DNA from: Spongilla lacustris | Taxonomy: Eukaryota > Porifera > Demospongiae > Spongillida > Spongillidae | Direction of reading: 5' to 3' | DNA length: 64,000 nucleotides | Assembly (NCBI GenBank): GCA_949361645.1 | Contig: OX442433.1 | Coordinates: forward strand, 3,839,720 to 3,903,719 | In this document: positions 39,535 to 51,805 of the stretch, in pieces | Layout of the letters: each line of letters starts with the position of its first letter | How positions within the stretch are numbered: position 1 is the first letter of the stretch | Translations under genes and position numbers: made by a program | Notes under the pieces: generated by a model | Seen by the model: only the letters and a program-made list of their open reading frames with translations | Told to the model about the DNA's origin: nothing | Database searches by the model: none

Positions 39535-40260
39535 CTAAAGAACTACTACCCTGCCCATGATGGCCCTGGATATTGATGTAACTAAGCACATGTTCATTCT
39601 GCTGTAGATGTCAAACATTGCAACAGATTTGGGGCGACCTTTTGGTGCATGGATGGACAGTAAAGATGCTAGGCATGAGAACACGTTTTGGGCCTCCTTC
39701 CCCCAATGCCCAAAGGTCTCTACAGCCAGTGGGATGCACACCCATCCCAGCTTCTGACACCTGGCATCATTGGTGGAATGCTTTCTACATTCTGCAGCAT
39801 GGGCTGCTGCCCCTGAGGAAGTACTGGCATCTCTTAAGGTGGCAAGAGTGAGGGGTGAAGTGACCGTTATATCAAAGGCAGAAGACTAGGCTTGCCTCTA
39901 TCCCAAATCTGAACCAACACATCAGCTGGACGTGTGTTGGTATGATCTCCAGATAGGCCATCCCACTTCAACCCTTACAGGCAGGTGCAAAGGTGTCCCT
40001 AAGGTGGTTGTGATGGGTGACCACATCTCCACCATGCCGGCATGAGGTTGCATGGTGACCAAGAGGATCAAGTACAGCTCCAGGGCAGAAGGGGCAAGAA
40101 GAAGCGGTTGATGTGTTGAGGCCTAGCCACCATCTGAAAGCCATTTGCACTCTTCTGAATATAGGTGAATGTTCAAGCCTACAGAGGGGATGGCAGAGAC
40201 CAAAGAGCTTGCATGGGCGGCAGATACTGACAAAATGCGAGCTTTTTTGGCTGGTGATTT
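39535..40260 (-). mobile_element. Retroelement relic (knuckle, nuclease, C-terminus)
   Basis: On the - strand: FRWWLGLNTSTASSCPFCPG, then LDPLGHHATSCRHGGDVVTH (an intact C-x2-C...H-H-x3-C knuckle), a decayed nuclease core, and MCIPLAVETFGHWGKEAQNV. The frame shifts between pieces. This copy preserves the histidines that the 41088 copy has lost. Confidence 0.7.
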
Positions 40261-40435
40261 ATTATTTATATTATTTTTATTAAAATTGTCAAATATACAT
40301 GACATACGAACCACATTACTGTAGGCCTACATTATATATAACCAGCTATACATACACAATACACTCAAAAAGGAAGCCGTCCTTCACCCTCCCACTGCAC
40401 CATCAGATGCCTCGACAAAGCGCCAGGTCTAGTCT

Positions 40436-40750
40436 CGTCCAACTTATTATTATTATTAATAATAATAATTAATTTTTCAGATTACACGCAAAACATACAC
40501 AAATGAAACCATTAGCACAATGTAAAGCTTATTTAACACCTGCAATAAGTCTATCCGTGGGCCATCTCCCTTCCCATGATGGCCCTTGCCACTGATCTTA
40601 CCAGTGAGAGGTTGAGGCGGCCATAAATTTCTGCAACCATTTTTGGTTTGGGACTTGACTGGCCAACAGCAAGTAGGGATGCTAAGCGGGAAAATACATA
40701 CTGTGCTTCCTTCCCCCAGTTTCCATACGTTTCGACTGCCAGGGGGATAC

Positions 40751-40792
<42 letters not shown>

Positions 40793-41010
40793 GAAACAAT
40801 ACAACAGTTACAAGCAAAGTACAAATGGATATATGTATACATGCAAATGCACAAAACTTGAGACACAACAAAATAAACTACACTACTAAACAAGAGGCTG
40901 CCTAGCAATCATTGCACGGGCATTGTTCTTCTGCAAAGCAATGGCAAGCCTTATTATTATTATTATTATTATTAATTATTATTTTTCAATACATACTATT
41001 ATTATTATTA
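40436..41010 (-). mobile_element. Short retroelement 3' end with trinucleotide tails
   Basis: 40551-40750 encodes IPLAVETYGNWGKEAQYVFS and YGRLNLSLVRSVARAIMG on the - strand. It is bounded by ATT/TTA runs at 40443-40473, 40754-40792 and 40950-41005. Read on the - strand, a (TAA)n tail follows each element, so these runs probably mark 3' ends and 5' truncations of successive insertions. Confidence 0.7.
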
Positions 41011-41087
41011 AAAAACGTAACATGAAATACATACATGTACAATTAGATGATACTTATACTAAATACAACTAAACTACTAATAGTAAG

Positions 41088-42482
41088 TTAGGAGGGTGGA
41101 AGCTCCCTGGCCAGGATGGCTCTAGCAATGGACCGAACCAGGACCACATTCAACCGGCCATAAATTTCAGCCACAACTACTGCCTTGGGGGAGGACTGGT
41201 GAATGGCCAGGAAGGATGCCAGCCTGGAGAAAGTATCATGTGCCTGCTTGCCCCAATTGCCATAAGTCTCCACTGCCAATGGGATGCAGGACCAGCCCAA
41301 CTCTTGGCACTTGGGACCATTGTAGTGGAGCTTGCGGGTCTCCGCTGCCAGGGCTGCCGCACCAGCCTGGTGACATGTTTCACCCAAGATGACAGAGCAG
41401 AGTGGTGAGGTAATGGGCAGGTCTAGTGCCGCAGGTTTGCCTCTGTCCCAGCCAGCAATGAGGATGTCAGCAGGTCTGGTGTGGGCAAGGTCTCTGGTAA
41501 GGCCATGACCTCTCTCCACACTCACACTTAGGTGGGCACGACGACAAAGGTCAAATACCTCATCTCGTAGACGATTACGGCGTGTGACCACATCCCCCCC
41601 ATGCCTGCAGGTCAAGAGTAGTATCGGGGCAGAATGGGCACATGGACCGACCAGAAGTATCTAACCCCAGCCACCACCTAATAGCCATCTGGAACTCATT
41701 TGACTCCAGGTGCAAGCCCAAACCAGGGGAAGGGACCACTGATAGCCAAGAGGAAGCATGAGGAGCAGCCACTGACAGAAGGCGAGCTCTGTTAGCTGGA
41801 GAGGAGGATTCCAACAAGATGTGGAAATGTTGGGCTTGGATCATTCCTGACAAGACCTTCTGGTGAATAGGAGACTCCAGAGCAGAATTGACTGTAATGA
41901 CATTAGAGGGGGAGACCTGAGCATTAAACATTGCCACTGCCTGTTGTAGGTGGATGTTATCAGCCTTGCCAAAGCCGGAGAATGACAGGGAGGCAATGAA
42001 CGCTGCAGCAGCATGGTGAGAGAGGGAGCGAAGACCCAGACCCCCAAATTTTAGTCCTAGCTGTGCCTGGCTCCAGGCATCATTGGTAACATCGATGGCT
42101 GAGCACATTACAAAGCAGTGCTTGACCTCCTCATCAAAAGACCTTAGAGCATCTGTGGCCAGGCTTGGTGGGGTAACCCTTGCTATGTGGACCATCCTGC
42201 AGAAACTACCACACATGCGCAATAAGGAAACTGCTACCTGGAGATCGACTGCAGCAACATCCACTAGATTGGAGAGAAGCTTCCTAGACTCAGCACACCT
42301 CCCAGCGATAAACTTAGAACAGTGTAGATAATCCCCAATTGGAGCACCTAGAATGTCCAGATTAGGCAGGAGTGAGCACCTCACCTCCGGTGGGAATGAT
42401 GTGTTGCCCTGCCTGCTGAACATCTCACACTTGGCCAGGTTCACATGTAGGCCCAATGCAGGACCCAACTCCTCAATCACAT
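41088..42482 (-). mobile_element. Best-preserved RT/REL-endonuclease retroelement copy
   Basis: Two overlapping - strand frames (42480-41575 and 41615-41088) make one protein after a small deletion. Order: RT thumb-side region (LGPALGLHVNLAKCEMFSRQ, LGAPIGDYLHCSKFIAGRC), LGLKFGGLGLRSLSHHAA, RWWLGLDTSGRSMCPFCP, then CRHGGDVVTRRNRLRDEV, PADILIAGWDRGKPAALD, IPLAVETYGNWGKQA and YGRLNVVLVRSIARAIL. The Cys/His knuckle followed by a Pro-Ala-Asp...Leu-Asp core fits a restriction-like endonuclease, as in R2-type non-LTR elements; that assignment is an inference. The deletion removed the two knuckle histidines and shifted the frame. The catalytic RT box is not included here. TTA runs flank both sides (40950 and 42488). 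Confidence 0.8.
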
Positions 42483-43265
42483 GTAAGATTATTATTACTA
42501 TTATTATTATTATATTATATCTCTGGTAACATGTGTCTAGTGCATGGTGTATCAGTTGCCTTGATAAATATCATTATGAAAGTTCCGTTACTATGCAACT
42601 ACCTTTGCATGCCCTGTCTTTGTTGGTCTAAACTAAAAGCTGGCCTCTGTTGCAGATAACCATCAGCATTTTGGTCAGTATGACACTGCATCCAATGATG
42701 TAGTTCAAATGGTGGGGTATGATTAGAAAAGGCAATGTGCGTACCACTTACACATGTAGCTTTCCTAACTGCAAAGCAAGCACATGTAGCTTGATGTTGC
42801 TGCATATGAGGTGTGAATGAATGGTTATGTCAGTCAAGGTCATTCTGTGATGGATTGCTTGGGTGCTGTGGTTGTCTTATCAATGCGAAATCGAACATAC
42901 GCTGCTTGTTCACATGTTTATTTTTCCCATTATCCTCTATTTTTAAAAAGATAAACCACACCCTATAGTACTCAATGGATCTCTCTCCACCCTCACCTTA
43001 TGCTCTGCTTCCTTTTGCTCACTGTTCACATTGTCATCTTCTTGGTTACTAGCCAAGAACACCTGTTCCTTTTGAGTGGATGGTGTGCTTGTTGGATGCA
43101 GAGATGATCTCTGTTGGATGACAGAGCTAAATGGTGTTAGAGTGGGATGGAAGAGAGGATGGAAGAGTGGAAGGGGTTAACAGGTCAATAGCAAGTCTGG
43201 AGTCTTGCAGAGAACATATTAGCGGCTGTACATATACATGTAGGATATGCACTCTCATGGCAGGC
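42483..43265. other. Non-coding flank, duplicated at 58490-59262
   Basis: Starts with an ATT run and then aligns with the second copy (for example CATTATGAAAGTTCCGTTAC at both). No exon supported. Confidence 0.45.
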
Positions 43266-43458
43266 ATGTAAATACCTTAACGAGGAACAATTGGAGGGCA
43301 AGTCTGGTGCCAGCAGCCGCGGTAATTCCAGCTCCAATAGCGTATATTAACCTTGAAGTTGTTGCAGTTAAAAAGCTTGTAGTTGGATTTCAGGGCAGGA
43401 GGTCTGGTCCACCGAAAGGCAGGTACTGGACGCCAGCCCTTTTTCTTGGAGGCCCCAA
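43266..43458 (+). rRNA. 18S rRNA gene fragment (pseudogene)
   Basis: Contains the universally conserved 530-loop words: TTAACGAGGAACAATTGGAG, GTGCCAGCAGCCGCGGTAAT and TCCAGCTCCAATAGCGTATA, then GTTGTTGCAGTTAAAAAGCT and the start of the V4 region to about GGAGGCCCC. It covers only about 190 bases of a roughly 1.8-kb gene. There is a short insertion (CCTTG) after GTATATTAA, and several CpGs have become TpG or CpA (AAGCTTGTAG, TTTCAGGGC). It is therefore a dead insertion, not a functional rRNA. Confidence 0.93.
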
Positions 43459-43830
43459 TGTTTAATAGTGCATCTTGAGCTAAAGGTGTTCAATGAAATA
43501 TAAACTGTTGAGTACTGTGGACTTCAACCCAAAAATTCAAGGGGCTATATCATGCCAGATATCCACTTTCTATATGACTTAACATGTAACACAGTAGAGT
43601 TTATAAACTAATGATGATGTAATTCACAATGCAAACACTGAGGAGTGAGTGAGGAAGGAGAGTCTCTCCATAATTCCCTTCGTCCATCCTTCTTCCTCCT
43701 CTGCGTCTTTTAATACAGAGAAATGAATTCTTACTACTTACATTTCACTGCTGAATAAGAAAAAGGTTTAATACGGCCATCTGATATACAATGATTGTTT
43801 CATGTACATACATGAGGGAAATAAGGGTCA
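43459..43830. other. Non-coding, partly specific to the first copy
   Basis: Up to about 43530 it aligns with 59270-59360. From there to about 44130 there is no counterpart in the second copy. No gene seen. Confidence 0.4.
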
Positions 43831-44050
43831 CCTGAATGCAAGGAGGGAGATGGGTGAAGGAGGGCAAGAAGAGAGAGGGCTAGAGAGAGTGAAGGGGAGA
43901 AGAAAGTGGAGTGGACTGGGAGGGAGGCATTCTGGAGGAAAGAAGGGAGGGATAGAGAGAGGTAGGGATGGAGGGGTAGGAGGAAGAGGTAGAAGGAGGC
44001 CAAAAGGAGTAAGGGAGAAAGAGGGATAGAAGGATACATGAAAAGGGGGA
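43831..44050. repeat. Polypurine (GGA/GAA) tract
   Basis: About 220 bp almost free of pyrimidines on the + strand (GGGAGATGGGTGAAGGAGGG, GGGAGGAAGAGG-like words). Frames on both strands are low-complexity and not genes. It has no equivalent in the second copy. Confidence 0.85.
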
Positions 44051-44530
44051 GTGGTGGACAGAACGAGGTGCAAAGTTGGAGGAGGATGGAGTGAAACAAT
44101 ATATGGTCAGGATGGTACCGTAGTGCTTGCCCATTGAAGTCAGTTGCTTGTGCATGAGTTTTGTTGCTTTAAAAGAGCAGAGTCTGAATGCATACGGCAA
44201 ACCTTTGTCTCCACACCCCTTTAAAAACTAACGTTATGACAAGCAACTCTCTATAAAAAGCATGCACACAGTATTATCCTGATAACCTAGATTTTGTTCA
44301 CCAGCACCACCGGGACTGGAAGGAGTAAGACAGGAATCAGCACATTTAAAGCCGTTTACAAGTAAAAAGTATGGAAATTAGCCACCCCAATTCAATTTAG
44401 TGAGCATTCGACTAGCTGAAAAAACAAAATTTTATCAGTACCGGTGTTTTTTTTTTTTTTTTCTCTTCATGTACATGTATCTGTATAAATTACATACATG
44501 TAAAAGTTATGTTGGCAGATCCCCCATTTG

Positions 44531-47500
44531 CAACACTGCCTTCTTCTCCCTCCTGCACACTGCCTTCTTCACCCTCCTGCACATACTGCCTTCTTCCCCC
44601 TCCTGTACACACTGCCTTCTTCCCCCTCCTGCACATACTGCCTACTTCTCCCTCCTGCACACACTGCCTTCTTCTACCTCCTGCACACACTGCCTTCTTC
44701 CCCCTCCTGTACACACTGCCTTCTTCCCCCTCCCGCACACACTACCTTCTTCCCCCTCCTGCACACACTGCCTTCTTCCCCCTCCTGTACACACTGCCTT
44801 CTTCCCCCCTGCACATACTGCCTTCTTCTCCCTCGTGCACACACTGCCTTCTTCTACCTCCTGCACACACTGCCTTCTTCCCCCTCCTGTACACACTGCC
44901 TTCTTCCCCCTCCCGCACACACTGCCTTCTTCCCCCTCCTGCACACACTGCCTTCTTCTCCCTCCTGTACACACTGCCTTCTTCCCCCTCCTACACACAC
45001 TGCCTTCTTCCCCCTCTTGTACACACTGCCTTCTTCCCCCTCCTGCACACACAACCTTCTTCTACCTCCTGCACACACTGCCTTCTTCTCCCTCCTGCAT
45101 ACATTACCTTCCTCTACCACTGCACACACTGCCTTCTTCTCCCTCCTGCACATACTGCCTTCTTCCCCCTCCTGCACACACTGCCTTCTTCCCCCTCCTG
45201 CACACACTGCCTTCTTCTCCCTCCTGCACACACTGCCTTCTTCCCCCTCCTGCACACACTGCCTTCTTCTCCCTCCTGCACACACTGCCTTCTTCCCCCT
45301 CCTGCACATACTGCCTTCTTCTCCCTCCTGCACACACTGCCTTCTTCCCCCTCCTGCACACACTGCCTTCTTCCCCCTCCTGCACATACTGTCTTCTTCC
45401 CCCTCCTGCACACACTGCCTTCTTCCCCCTCCTGCACATACTGCCTTCTTCTCCCTCCTGCACACACTGCCTTCTTCCCCCTCCTGCACACACTGCCTTC
45501 TTCTCCCTCCTGCACACACTCCCTTCTTTCCTCCTACATACACTGCCTTCTTCCCCCTCCTGCACACACTGCCTTCTTCTTCCTCCTGTACACACTGCCT
45601 TCTTCTCCCTCCTGCACACACTGCCTTCTTCTTCCTCCTGTACACACTGCCTTCTTCCCCCTCCTGCACACACTGCCTTATTCTTCCTCCTGTACACACA
45701 ACCTTCTTCCCCCTCCTGTACACACAACCTTCTTCCCCCTCCTGCACATACTGCCTTCTTCTCCCTCCTGCACACACTGCCTTCTTCTCCCTCCTGTACA
45801 CACTGCCTTCTTCTCCCTCCTGCACACACTGCCTTCTTCTCCCTCCTGCACATACTCCCTTCTTTCCTCCTACATACACTGCCTTCTTCCCCCTCCTGCA
45901 CACACTCAGCCTTCTTCCCCCTCCTGCACACACTGCCTTCTTCCCCCTCCTCCACACACTGCCTTCTTCCCCCTCCTCCACACACTGCCTTCTTCTTCCT
46001 CCTATACACACTGCCTTCTTCTCCCTCCTGCACACACTGCCTTCTTCTTCCTCCTGTACACACTGCCTTCTTCTTCCTCCTGTACACACTGCCTTCTTCC
46101 CCCTCCTGTACACACTGCCTTCTTCTCCCTCCTGCACACACTGCCTTCTTCTCCCTCCTGCACACACTGCGTTCTTCTCCCTCCTGTACACACAACCTTC
46201 TTCTCCCTCCTGTACACACAACCTTCTTCCCCCTCCTGCACACACTGCCTTCTTCCCCCTCCTGCACACACTGCCTTCTTCTCCCTCCTGTACACACTGC
46301 CTTCTTTCCCCTCCTGCACACACTGCCTTCTTCCCCCTCCTGCACACACTGCCTTCTTCCCCCTCCTGCACACACTGCCTTCTTCCCCCTCCTGTACACA
46401 CTGCCTTCTTCTCCCTCCTGCACACACTGCCTTCTCCCTCCTGCACATACTGCCTTCTTCTCCCTCCTGCACACACTCCCTTCTTTCCCCCTACATACAC
46501 TGCCTTCTTCCCCCTCCTGCACACACTGCCTTCTTCTCCCTCCTGCACACACTGCCTTCTTCCCCCTCCTGTACACACTGCCTTCTTCCCCTCCTGCACA
46601 CACTGCCTTCTTCTCCCTCCTTGTACACACTGCCTTCTTCCCCCTCCTGCAACACACTGCCTTCTTCTCCCTCCTGTACACACTGCCTTCTTTCCCCTCC
46701 TGCACACACTGCCTTCTTCCCCCTCCTGCACACACTGCCTTCTTGCCCCTCCTGCACACACTGCCTTCTTCCCCCTCCTGCACACACTGCCTTCTTCTCC
46801 CTCCTGCACACACTGCCTTCTCCCTCCTGCACATACTGCCTTCTTCTCCCTCCTGCACACACTCCCTTCTTTCCCCCTACATACACTGCCTTCTTCCCCC
46901 TCCTGTACACACTGCCTTCTTTCCCCTCCTGCACACACTGCCTTCTTCCCCCTCCTGCACACACTGCCTTCTTCCCCCTCCTGCACACACTGCCTTCTTC
47001 TCCCTCCTGCACACACTGCCTTCTCCCTCCTGCACACACTGCCTTCTCCCTCCTGCACATACTGCCTTCTTCTCCCTCCTGCACACACTCCCTTCTTTCC
47101 CCCTACATACACTGCCTTCTTCCCCCTCCTGTACACACTGCCTTCTTTCCCCTCCTGCACACACTGCCTTCTTCCCCCTCCTGCACACACTGCCTTCTTC
47201 CCCCTCCTGCACACACTGCCTTCTTCTCCCTCCTGCACACACTGCCTTCTCCCTCCTGCACACACTGCCTTCTTCTCCCTCCTGTACACACAACCTTCTT
47301 CTCCCTCCTGTACACACAACCTTCTTCCCCCTCCTGCACACACTGCCTTCTTCCCCCTCCTGCACACACTGCCTTCTTCTCCCTCCTGTACACACTGCCT
47401 TCTTTCCCCTCCTGCACACACTGCCTTCTTCCCCCTCCTGCACACACTGCCTTCTTCCCCCTCCTGCACACACTGCCTTCTTCTCCCTCCTGCACACACT

Positions 47501-47545
47501 GCCTTCTCCCTCCTGCACACACTGCCTTCTTCCCCCTCCCCCATT
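44531..47545. repeat. 26-bp minisatellite array, about 116 units
   Basis: Tandem CTGCCTTCTTCC followed by CCCTCCTGCACACA, with C/T variation at the centre and TGTACACA or TGCATACA variants. Irregular units (CTCCCTTCTTTCCTCCTACA) recur in higher-order groups near 45523, 45860, 46480, 46865 and 47095. As 26 is two more than a multiple of three, every frame cycles through all three phases. No phase contains a stop on either strand, which gives open frames up to 1064 codons. I treat these as non-coding. Confidence 0.95.
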
Positions 47546-49780
47546 TAATAGTTCCTGGATCTGCCTCTGCACATTGGGTAGCTTGAACAGCTAGCAGAGA
47601 ACCATGCAAGAGTAAAATACCATCTTATGTTCATGATGAGTAAACATGGAGAGAATTTAGAGAAGACAAGAATGAGTACATGTAGTGATGGAGATGAGTT
47701 CAGTGATGGAAATGAGTACAGGAGTACAGTAACATTGGACAAATTACACATGTATAACATGTATAGGATACACCATGCAACAATACACATACATGCACAA
47801 GATCTAACCCAGTCAAAAGTGTTAATAACTACATTTCAGAGAACATTAAGATCAGTTGAAGTTCATTAGGCTCAAAAGTTTATATAATACACTACTTCAT
47901 GTAAACATCACACAGGGTTTAAAACCAGCTTACCATGTAGTATACATATAATTAACTAAACATTCTTGGATGGATGCAATAAATAGTTCAGTACCTTTGA
48001 ATTCTTCTGTTTTCTTTTTTAGGACCATCTGCAAAGCTACATAGAGGAAAGATAAGTGACCAGCTGTCACCAATATGATACGCACCTCGTGGAAATAGAT
48101 GCCCCAAGACACAAAAAGTTCCAAATCATATTGAAGTTAGAGGGAGAAAATTCTGTACTTCGCAACTCCAATTCTAAATGCGCTCCGATCCAGTACATGT
48201 AGTACCAGAGCTACACTTGAGTGTTGTGTGGGATTTTAAAAATAAAATAAACAGAATTACTCGAGAATTACTATGTACGATTAATTAACTGGTATGCTAG
48301 TTCTAACAGTACAGTGCTATTATCTACTTAGCGCAGTGAAACGGCTGAACAGATGTACGCTACAGTGTCCGAGAGAAACAGCTGCTGTATGCTCTGCGAA
48401 GCGTTACTGTACGCAGCGAGTTATAAAAAGCTCCGACTCCGAGGCCAAGTCATTACATAGCGAAACATTCACTCTAGTAGGCCGGCGCGTGACACCTGCA
48501 TATGTGATCAATACCAATACATGTAGGTACCTTTGCTGCTTTAATTGGCTTTTGGAGCGTGATATGTACTCATGCATAGTTTATCATGTCCTGCTTGATG
48601 TGATGTGTTCCATTAAAAATAAATAAATAAATAAATAATTTTAAAAAACAGTGTACTCCCAGTAGTACAGAGCCTCAATGAAAGGTTTAATATTTTCCCC
48701 CCTCTTCTAGCACCAACAAATGTCTCCCCACCCTGCTCATTTATGCTGTATTCTTCCCCTCTCCAGGGTATGCTGTCTAGTCTTAGCACACCCATCCAAA
48801 GAGATATATTCACCACACCATACTTTTCAGGAGACATGTTTGAGGTATATATAAGCATATACTAAGTTGCTATTTAAAAATATGCTTGATATGAAATACA
48901 GATTTCTTGCTATGATAACCTAAGCACAAGTATTGCAATCCAAGTGTTTTGAAAAGTAATGTAGATTGGTTATCTGTATGTGGAATTCACATTGCACAGT
49001 ATCTGGGTAATCCGGCTGTATAATGAACACCTTGGGAGTTTAGCTTGTGCCAGGTGTGATTAGCTATAATTGAGCACAATAAGCTAGGTTTCTGTGTATC
49101 ACTATAGGAACGTTATAGTTGTACATACACCGCCGGTCTGTAGTAGAAGGTGTGATTTTGCAGTGCTAATAAACTATGGAGGGTGAAGGAAGACATTAAT
49201 GTGAGTATTCAGAATTTCTTGTAAGAAACAAGTAAAAAGTTGTCCTGTATGAGGAGGATAGACAATGCACAGTACATTATATAATTATTTCCTACTAATA
49301 CTAATACTAATGTTATTTTTCATGATAGGGCCAATAACAATGTCTTATAACAATGCGATATTTGCCATGAAGCTACATAAGTACATATATATATAGAACT
49401 TTCCCAGGCATAAGAGCTCAAAAATGGAGGTGGCTCGATCAACTAACCCAGTCTTCCCCTACTTTGCTACTTTGCATTATCAACGGACTGTTTTTGTGCG
49501 TGTGTGTATGTGTGTGTGTACATTGTATGTGTGTGCATGAGTGTGGTGCCAAGAGATGCAGTGGCACTCCTAAATACATTCCTGTCATACTCACACACAT
49601 GTACATTGTGTATGTACATGCAGTTAGTTGCAATCAGACATGTGCAGTCCCACTCACATATCTCAGCCTTCTTATGCACACTCACACCCAACCCCTCATC
49701 CTACCTTTACATTATCATTTCTCACCCTTCTCTCCCCTTCACACATTGCTCTCTCACTTCACCACTTACTCCCCCTTCGG

Positions 49781-49812
<32 letters not shown>

Positions 49813-49954
49813 TTATATGCATGTGGTAAGGGCATTACATTGTAGATCAAATTAGTACAAACTATTCTCTCTGCTCTGTTAAAAATGAAGGTTTTGTGCA
49901 GAAGCAAACAACTGCAAAGAGAGTGCACAACATGGCTGTTAGCCCCGAGTAGTA
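47546..49954. other. Array flank and inter-copy region
   Basis: 47546-47720 aligns with 61965-62125 (end of the duplicated unit). 47930-48124 (-) is an open frame with a hydrophobic stretch, VRIILVTAGHLSFLYVALQM, that I cannot identify; it could be an exon. 48290-48500 is locally CpG-rich. 48610-48645 is an AAAT run. 49783-49812 is a run of 30 C. Apart from the CDAN1-like remnant at 48766, no gene is supported. Confidence 0.4.
48766..48843 (+). pseudogene. Isolated third copy of CDAN1 exon 35 (remnant)
   Basis: The sequence is preceded by CCCTCTCCAG and followed by GTATAT. It aligns with CDAN1 exon 35 (35564-35686) with gaps: GGTATGCTGTCTAGTCTTAG against GGTATCCTGTGTGG..., then CATCCAAAGAGATATATTCA against CATCCAAAGTGATATATCCA, then AGGAGACA. 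It is 78 bases against 123, so it has lost 45 bases (still in frame). Both splice signals survive. It is more diverged than the second copy at 54815, which suggests an older duplication. Confidence 0.6.
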
Positions 49955-51805
49955 CTATCTCATCTCACATGCATACTGGTATGTTCACTTATGACTATCT
50001 CTACATTGCCTGTTAGTATACCTAAAAATGAATAAATTAGTCAGCCCATGGAGCTGTGCATGATGAAAAGACTTTTACCTACATGTACATTTGGTGGTCA
50101 CTTATATGTATGTGCTAATTACAGCATTGCAGCTGCATCTAGTACTATTATAGTATACATCTATACATGTACACATGTACCTTAGACATTGTTACAAACC
50201 AAGTTTATAGATCTGTCAGAGTTCATAAATATGTATTTGGTCAAAGTGGTTTAAGTGGATGCGCCTTGGGAAGCTAATTGAATTGAGATAAGAAGTAGTG
50301 GGCTGTCTTGTATAATCAACACCTGCTATTATCTCATCTTTCTCATCACATCTAAACCTTTGAATCTGTTGTGCAGTCATCGCAGGGCCAGGGCTCCTGC
50401 AGTTTCATCTCCATGTGATGGGTTTGAGTCAAAGGCTGTAATAGCTACTACCCAATATGTGTTTGTAAAATTCAATTTTTTAATTCCTCTATGTAGGATC
50501 ATGCCTGGTGCAGCATGCTGTACTAACATGGTACAGCCTAGGATGGCTTTTGAGGTAAACACCTTTTTGAGGTACTGGTAGTATTAGCTGATGCATGTAG
50601 CTACATGTGATACATCTTTCTGTGCCTGGCAGACCCCAAAAATCACTGAACATCGGAGCATGTTTGCGTTAGTTTAGATATGAATAGAAGACTTATTGCT
50701 GGCAGAGTTTGCAGATGTTCTATCATGAGCGAGTAAGAATATGCAGAAAGGAATACAAATTGACTGCTCATTAAATAGAATGAACAAAACACACAGATGC
50801 TAAAAATAGTGGCAGAGAGGTTGCATCATGTATTGAGCCTGCAAGTTAGAAATTGGTACATGTACATTATATTTTGGAGCTATGCATAGGGGACCTTCTG
50901 ATTTTTGGGCAAAATACACCCCATGGAGACTATGGATTTGTCATTAAGGTGAGGAGAGGCTTTGATGCAGGGGTGCTCACTTGGATGACTGTATGAGCTT
51001 GGGCTATTAAGGTAGCAAATAAAATCTGCATGTACATGTACACATATATAGAGTATGAAAGGTTTTAGTTATATTAGGAAGTTGAGCCTTCTGCTGACTC
51101 AGAGGGAAATTTTCACTAAACTAATGTGCTGTCTTGTTCTTTTGACTGCAGATTCTGTCATAAAAATCAAACCAGTATCAGCTGATGGTGACCTCACTTC
51201 AGCGGACAAGCTGGTCAAGAAACTGAAGGTTAGCAGGTGCCCACCATGCAGTGTGGCTTCTGCACAAGCTACAATGTGGGAAGGGCACATCCATGGTGGC
51301 TGTTTTATGGAGAAACTTTGCATTGATTAGCTACCCCAGCCCCAATACATCATCACAGCAGATCTATTCGCTGCTGTGATGTACAGCTGGCTAATGTTGC
51401 CCCCTTGTTTTGATCTGTGGGATGACCCAAGCCTTCACACTGAGGAGTTAGTTAATGCCCATAATGCACTGACAAGGCAGGAGGAGGAGGAGGAGGAGGT
51501 GTGATGTCGAGTGAGGTGTAAGGTGTGAATAGGGACTGAGGCTAGGATACTTGTACATGTGATGTGTGGAGGGCAAGTGAGATGTGAGCAGGGTGATGGA
51601 AATGGGTGGTGTGTGATCATTGAGATAGTGTGAGTAAGGTGAAGTACATTGTAGAAGGGTGTAAAATAACATAATGTTTAATCCTTATAGCTCATGTTGC
51701 AACAAGGACCTTGATCCAGTACGTGATAGCCTCTGTTATTGTAAATATGCAGCACTTGTGTGTACATGCATTTGTGTACGTGTTGTGCATTTGCATTGTG
51801 CATGT

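Noticed and set aside
43266..43458. Functional 18S rRNA gene
   Set aside because: Only about a tenth of the gene is present, with an internal insertion and CpG-decay substitutions, and no flanking rDNA.
44400..47594. Open frames of up to 1064 codons (both strands) across the 26-bp array
   Set aside because: They exist in every frame because the 26-bp unit lacks stops in any phase. The peptides are pure repeat with no domain, start context or splice support.
48294..48626. 110-codon + strand frame
   Set aside because: Composition looks random, there is no recognisable domain, and it lies in a CpG-rich non-coding stretch.
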